NCBI GenBank assembly: GCA_037447335.1 | Contig: JBBIGV010000005.1 | Span: forward strand, 1 to 64,000 | Length of the DNA: 64,000 bases | Direction of reading: 5' to 3' | Source of the DNA: JBBIGV01 sp037447335 | GTDB lineage: Bacteria > Bacteroidota > Ignavibacteria > Ignavibacteriales > Ignavibacteriaceae | In this document: positions 62,778 through 64,000 of the stretch, one piece after another | How the letters are laid out: each line of letters begins with the position of its first letter | Position numbering within the stretch: position 1 is the first letter of the stretch | Position numbers and translations under genes: made by a program | The notes under the pieces: generated by a model | Told to the model about the DNA's origin: nothing | Seen by the model: only the letters and a program-made list of their open reading frames with translations | Databases searched by the model: none

Positions 62778-63851
62778 ATGCAAATTTTACCCGATTGGGC
62801 GCCAAACATACATCCGATGATAATCCACTTTCCTCTTGTGCTTTTAATTATTGCTGTATTGTTTGATGCGCTAGGTTTAATTATTAAAAAGAGTAAACAA
62901 GCTGCAGAAATAAGCTGGCCCGAAAAATCTGCACTTGTACTTTACCTGTTCGGAACTATTACTTTGATCGCTGCATTCTTAACCGGGCGGGCGGCGGAAG
63001 ACGGACTTAATGTTCCTTCACACGCAATTCCTGCTCTTACCGACCATGCAGATTGGGCGGAGATTACTTTATGGTTTTTTATTGTTTACACCGTTATCCG
63101 GTTTACAGCTTTATTTGTATTTAAATCAAAAAGATTAATTGTTATACCAATTGTTCTGATTGGCTTTGTAGGGATCTATTTCTTATATCAAACCGGTAAT
63201 AAGGGTGCAAAACTGGTTTTCGGTTATGGTTTGGGAACGGGCAATATTGCATCAGAAGATATAAAAAACATTGATACCGCTTCAGATGAGATTCTCCCGG
63301 ATGAATCTTTCACAATTGATATTGATGGCTCGTGGGCATTACTAGCTTCAGATTATACAATAGAGGAATTAAAAAATAAATTCGATTGGGTAAAAAATTC
63401 TTTTGATGATTTAACTCCTATGTTTGATGAGAGCAATAATGCTTTAATGTTTCATCCTTCCGATGAGGTTATGTTCATTCAAAAAAATGAATTTGGGAGC
63501 CTCGAAATGAAAGTGAATATAAACCTTGATGACTTTAATGGAGAATTAGAATTAATTCATCATTATACAGATAATAATAATTATGATTATCTAAAAATCG
63601 GGAATGGTAAGATCGCTCTAGCGCGTAAGTCGAACGGACAGGTAAGAGTTTTTGAAGAAGGAAGTTATATTGAAAAGGGCTGGATTGAAGTTAAGAAGAT
63701 AAGCGACAGGACTCACTTCCGCGGTTATGTAAATGAAAAAATGATCGTCCATGGTCATGGCAGTGAACCTAAAACCGGAAGTTCGGGAATGTTAATCAAA
63801 GGACAGGGTAGTTTTTTGATTAAGAAGTTTATAGTTAAATCTATACGATAG
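62778..63851 (+). CDS. DUF2231 membrane protein with C-terminal beta-sandwich domain
   Basis: A 357-aa protein. Residues about 1-140 form four transmembrane helices with the DUF2231 signature IHPMIIHFPLVLLIIAVLFD, including conserved His residues that could bind heme or metal. Residues about 170-357 are a soluble domain with IHHYTDNNNYDYLKIGNGKI and further beta strands, resembling a concanavalin-like (DUF1349) fold. DUF2231 proteins accompany copper and cytochrome genes in several bacteria. It is the last complete gene of the island; its role is not established. Confidence 0.75.
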   Translation: MQILPDWAPNIHPMIIHFPLVLLIIAVLFDALGLIIKKSKQAAEISWPEKSALVLYLFGTITLIAAFLTGRAAEDGLNVPSHAIPALTDHADWAEITLWFFIVYTVIRFTALFVFKSKRLIVIPIVLIGFVGIYFLYQTGNKGAKLVFGYGLGTGNIASEDIKNIDTASDEILPDESFTIDIDGSWALLASDYTIEELKNKFDWVKNSFDDLTPMFDESNNALMFHPSDEVMFIQKNEFGSLEMKVNINLDDFNGELELIHHYTDNNNYDYLKIGNGKIALARKSNGQVRVFEEGSYIEKGWIEVKKISDRTHFRGYVNEKMIVHGHGSEPKTGSSGMLIKGQGSFLIKKFIVKSIR

Positions 63852-63889
63852 TATTTAAACGATTTATTGAAAAAATATATCAAACAATT

Positions 63890-64000
63890 ATGAATTTGAA
63901 GTTATTAATTATCTTTTTTTCTGCTACGATAGTCAACTTTGCACAAAGCACTTATAATGCCTTTGTTAAAGATGAGCATACTAATGAACCACTGATAGGT
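63890..64000 (+). CDS. Start of a probable TonB-dependent receptor (runs off the window)
   Basis: The first 37 codons encode a signal peptide (to about residue 20) and then the start of a CarboxypepD_reg-like module, AFVKDEHTNEPLIG, which usually opens TonB-dependent outer-membrane receptors in Bacteroidota. The rest lies beyond the window end. It would be energised by TonB such as the protein at 36083. Confidence 0.65.
   Translation, partial: MNLKLLIIFFSATIVNFAQSTYNAFVKDEHTNEPLIG

Overview
The window reads as chromosomal DNA of an AT-rich, Gram-negative member of the Bacteroidota/FCB group, most likely an Ignavibacteria-type bacterium. This placement is inference. It rests on three secreted proteins that end in a type IX secretion (T9SS) type A sorting domain, on a CMP-KDO synthetase, TonB and outer-membrane proteins, and on many short palindromic intergenic repeats. 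No taxonomic marker such as rRNA is present.

Layout. 0.3-7.6 kb: a tRNA-Ser(CGA), a ZIP metal transporter, a long RecQ helicase, a small lipoprotein, a rhomboid protease, and the glycolytic pair pgk and gap. 7.8-14.4 kb: two large T9SS-exported surface proteins. 14.6-25.6 kb: mostly housekeeping genes (B12-binding mutase subunit, D-cysteine desulfhydrase-like enzyme, kdsB, gatC, plsC, Ste24-like protease, ALDH7-type dehydrogenase with an Rrf2 regulator, citrate synthase) and a TrmO remnant. 25.7-38.9 kb: envelope and metabolic genes, including a SpoIIE/PP2C phosphatase gene broken by one in-frame stop codon. 38.9-48 kb: a minus-strand block with the Complex I membrane-arm genes nuoJKLMN. A Na+/H+ antiporter and a small unknown gene sit between nuoM and nuoN, and asnS lies upstream.

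48-51 kb is a repeat-rich, decaying stretch. It holds a holin-like gene, a tail fragment that resembles a T9SS gene, one copy of a 120-bp element with perfect terminal inverted repeats (a second copy lies at 11 kb), a MazE/MazF-like module whose toxin gene is frameshifted and which lies between two imperfect direct repeats, and a protein with a cereblon-type CULT domain.

51.2-63.9 kb is a plus-strand heavy-metal island, probably for Cu(I)/Ag(I). It encodes an HYC_CC_PP-like protein, a periplasmic HMA protein, a CusA/TolC/CusB pump, two PII-like proteins (one Cys-rich, one without a T-loop), a T9SS protein, a YHS protein, a Met/His-rich periplasmic protein, an outer-membrane protein, a DUF2231 membrane protein, and the start of what looks like a TonB-dependent receptor. 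The likely logic is periplasmic capture of metal, export through the tripartite pump, and metal- or nucleotide-dependent control by the PII-like proteins. Within the pump, the outer-membrane factor has a Met/Gly-rich insertion near the expected adaptor-docking tip, and its N-terminus is encoded by an intergenic repeat.
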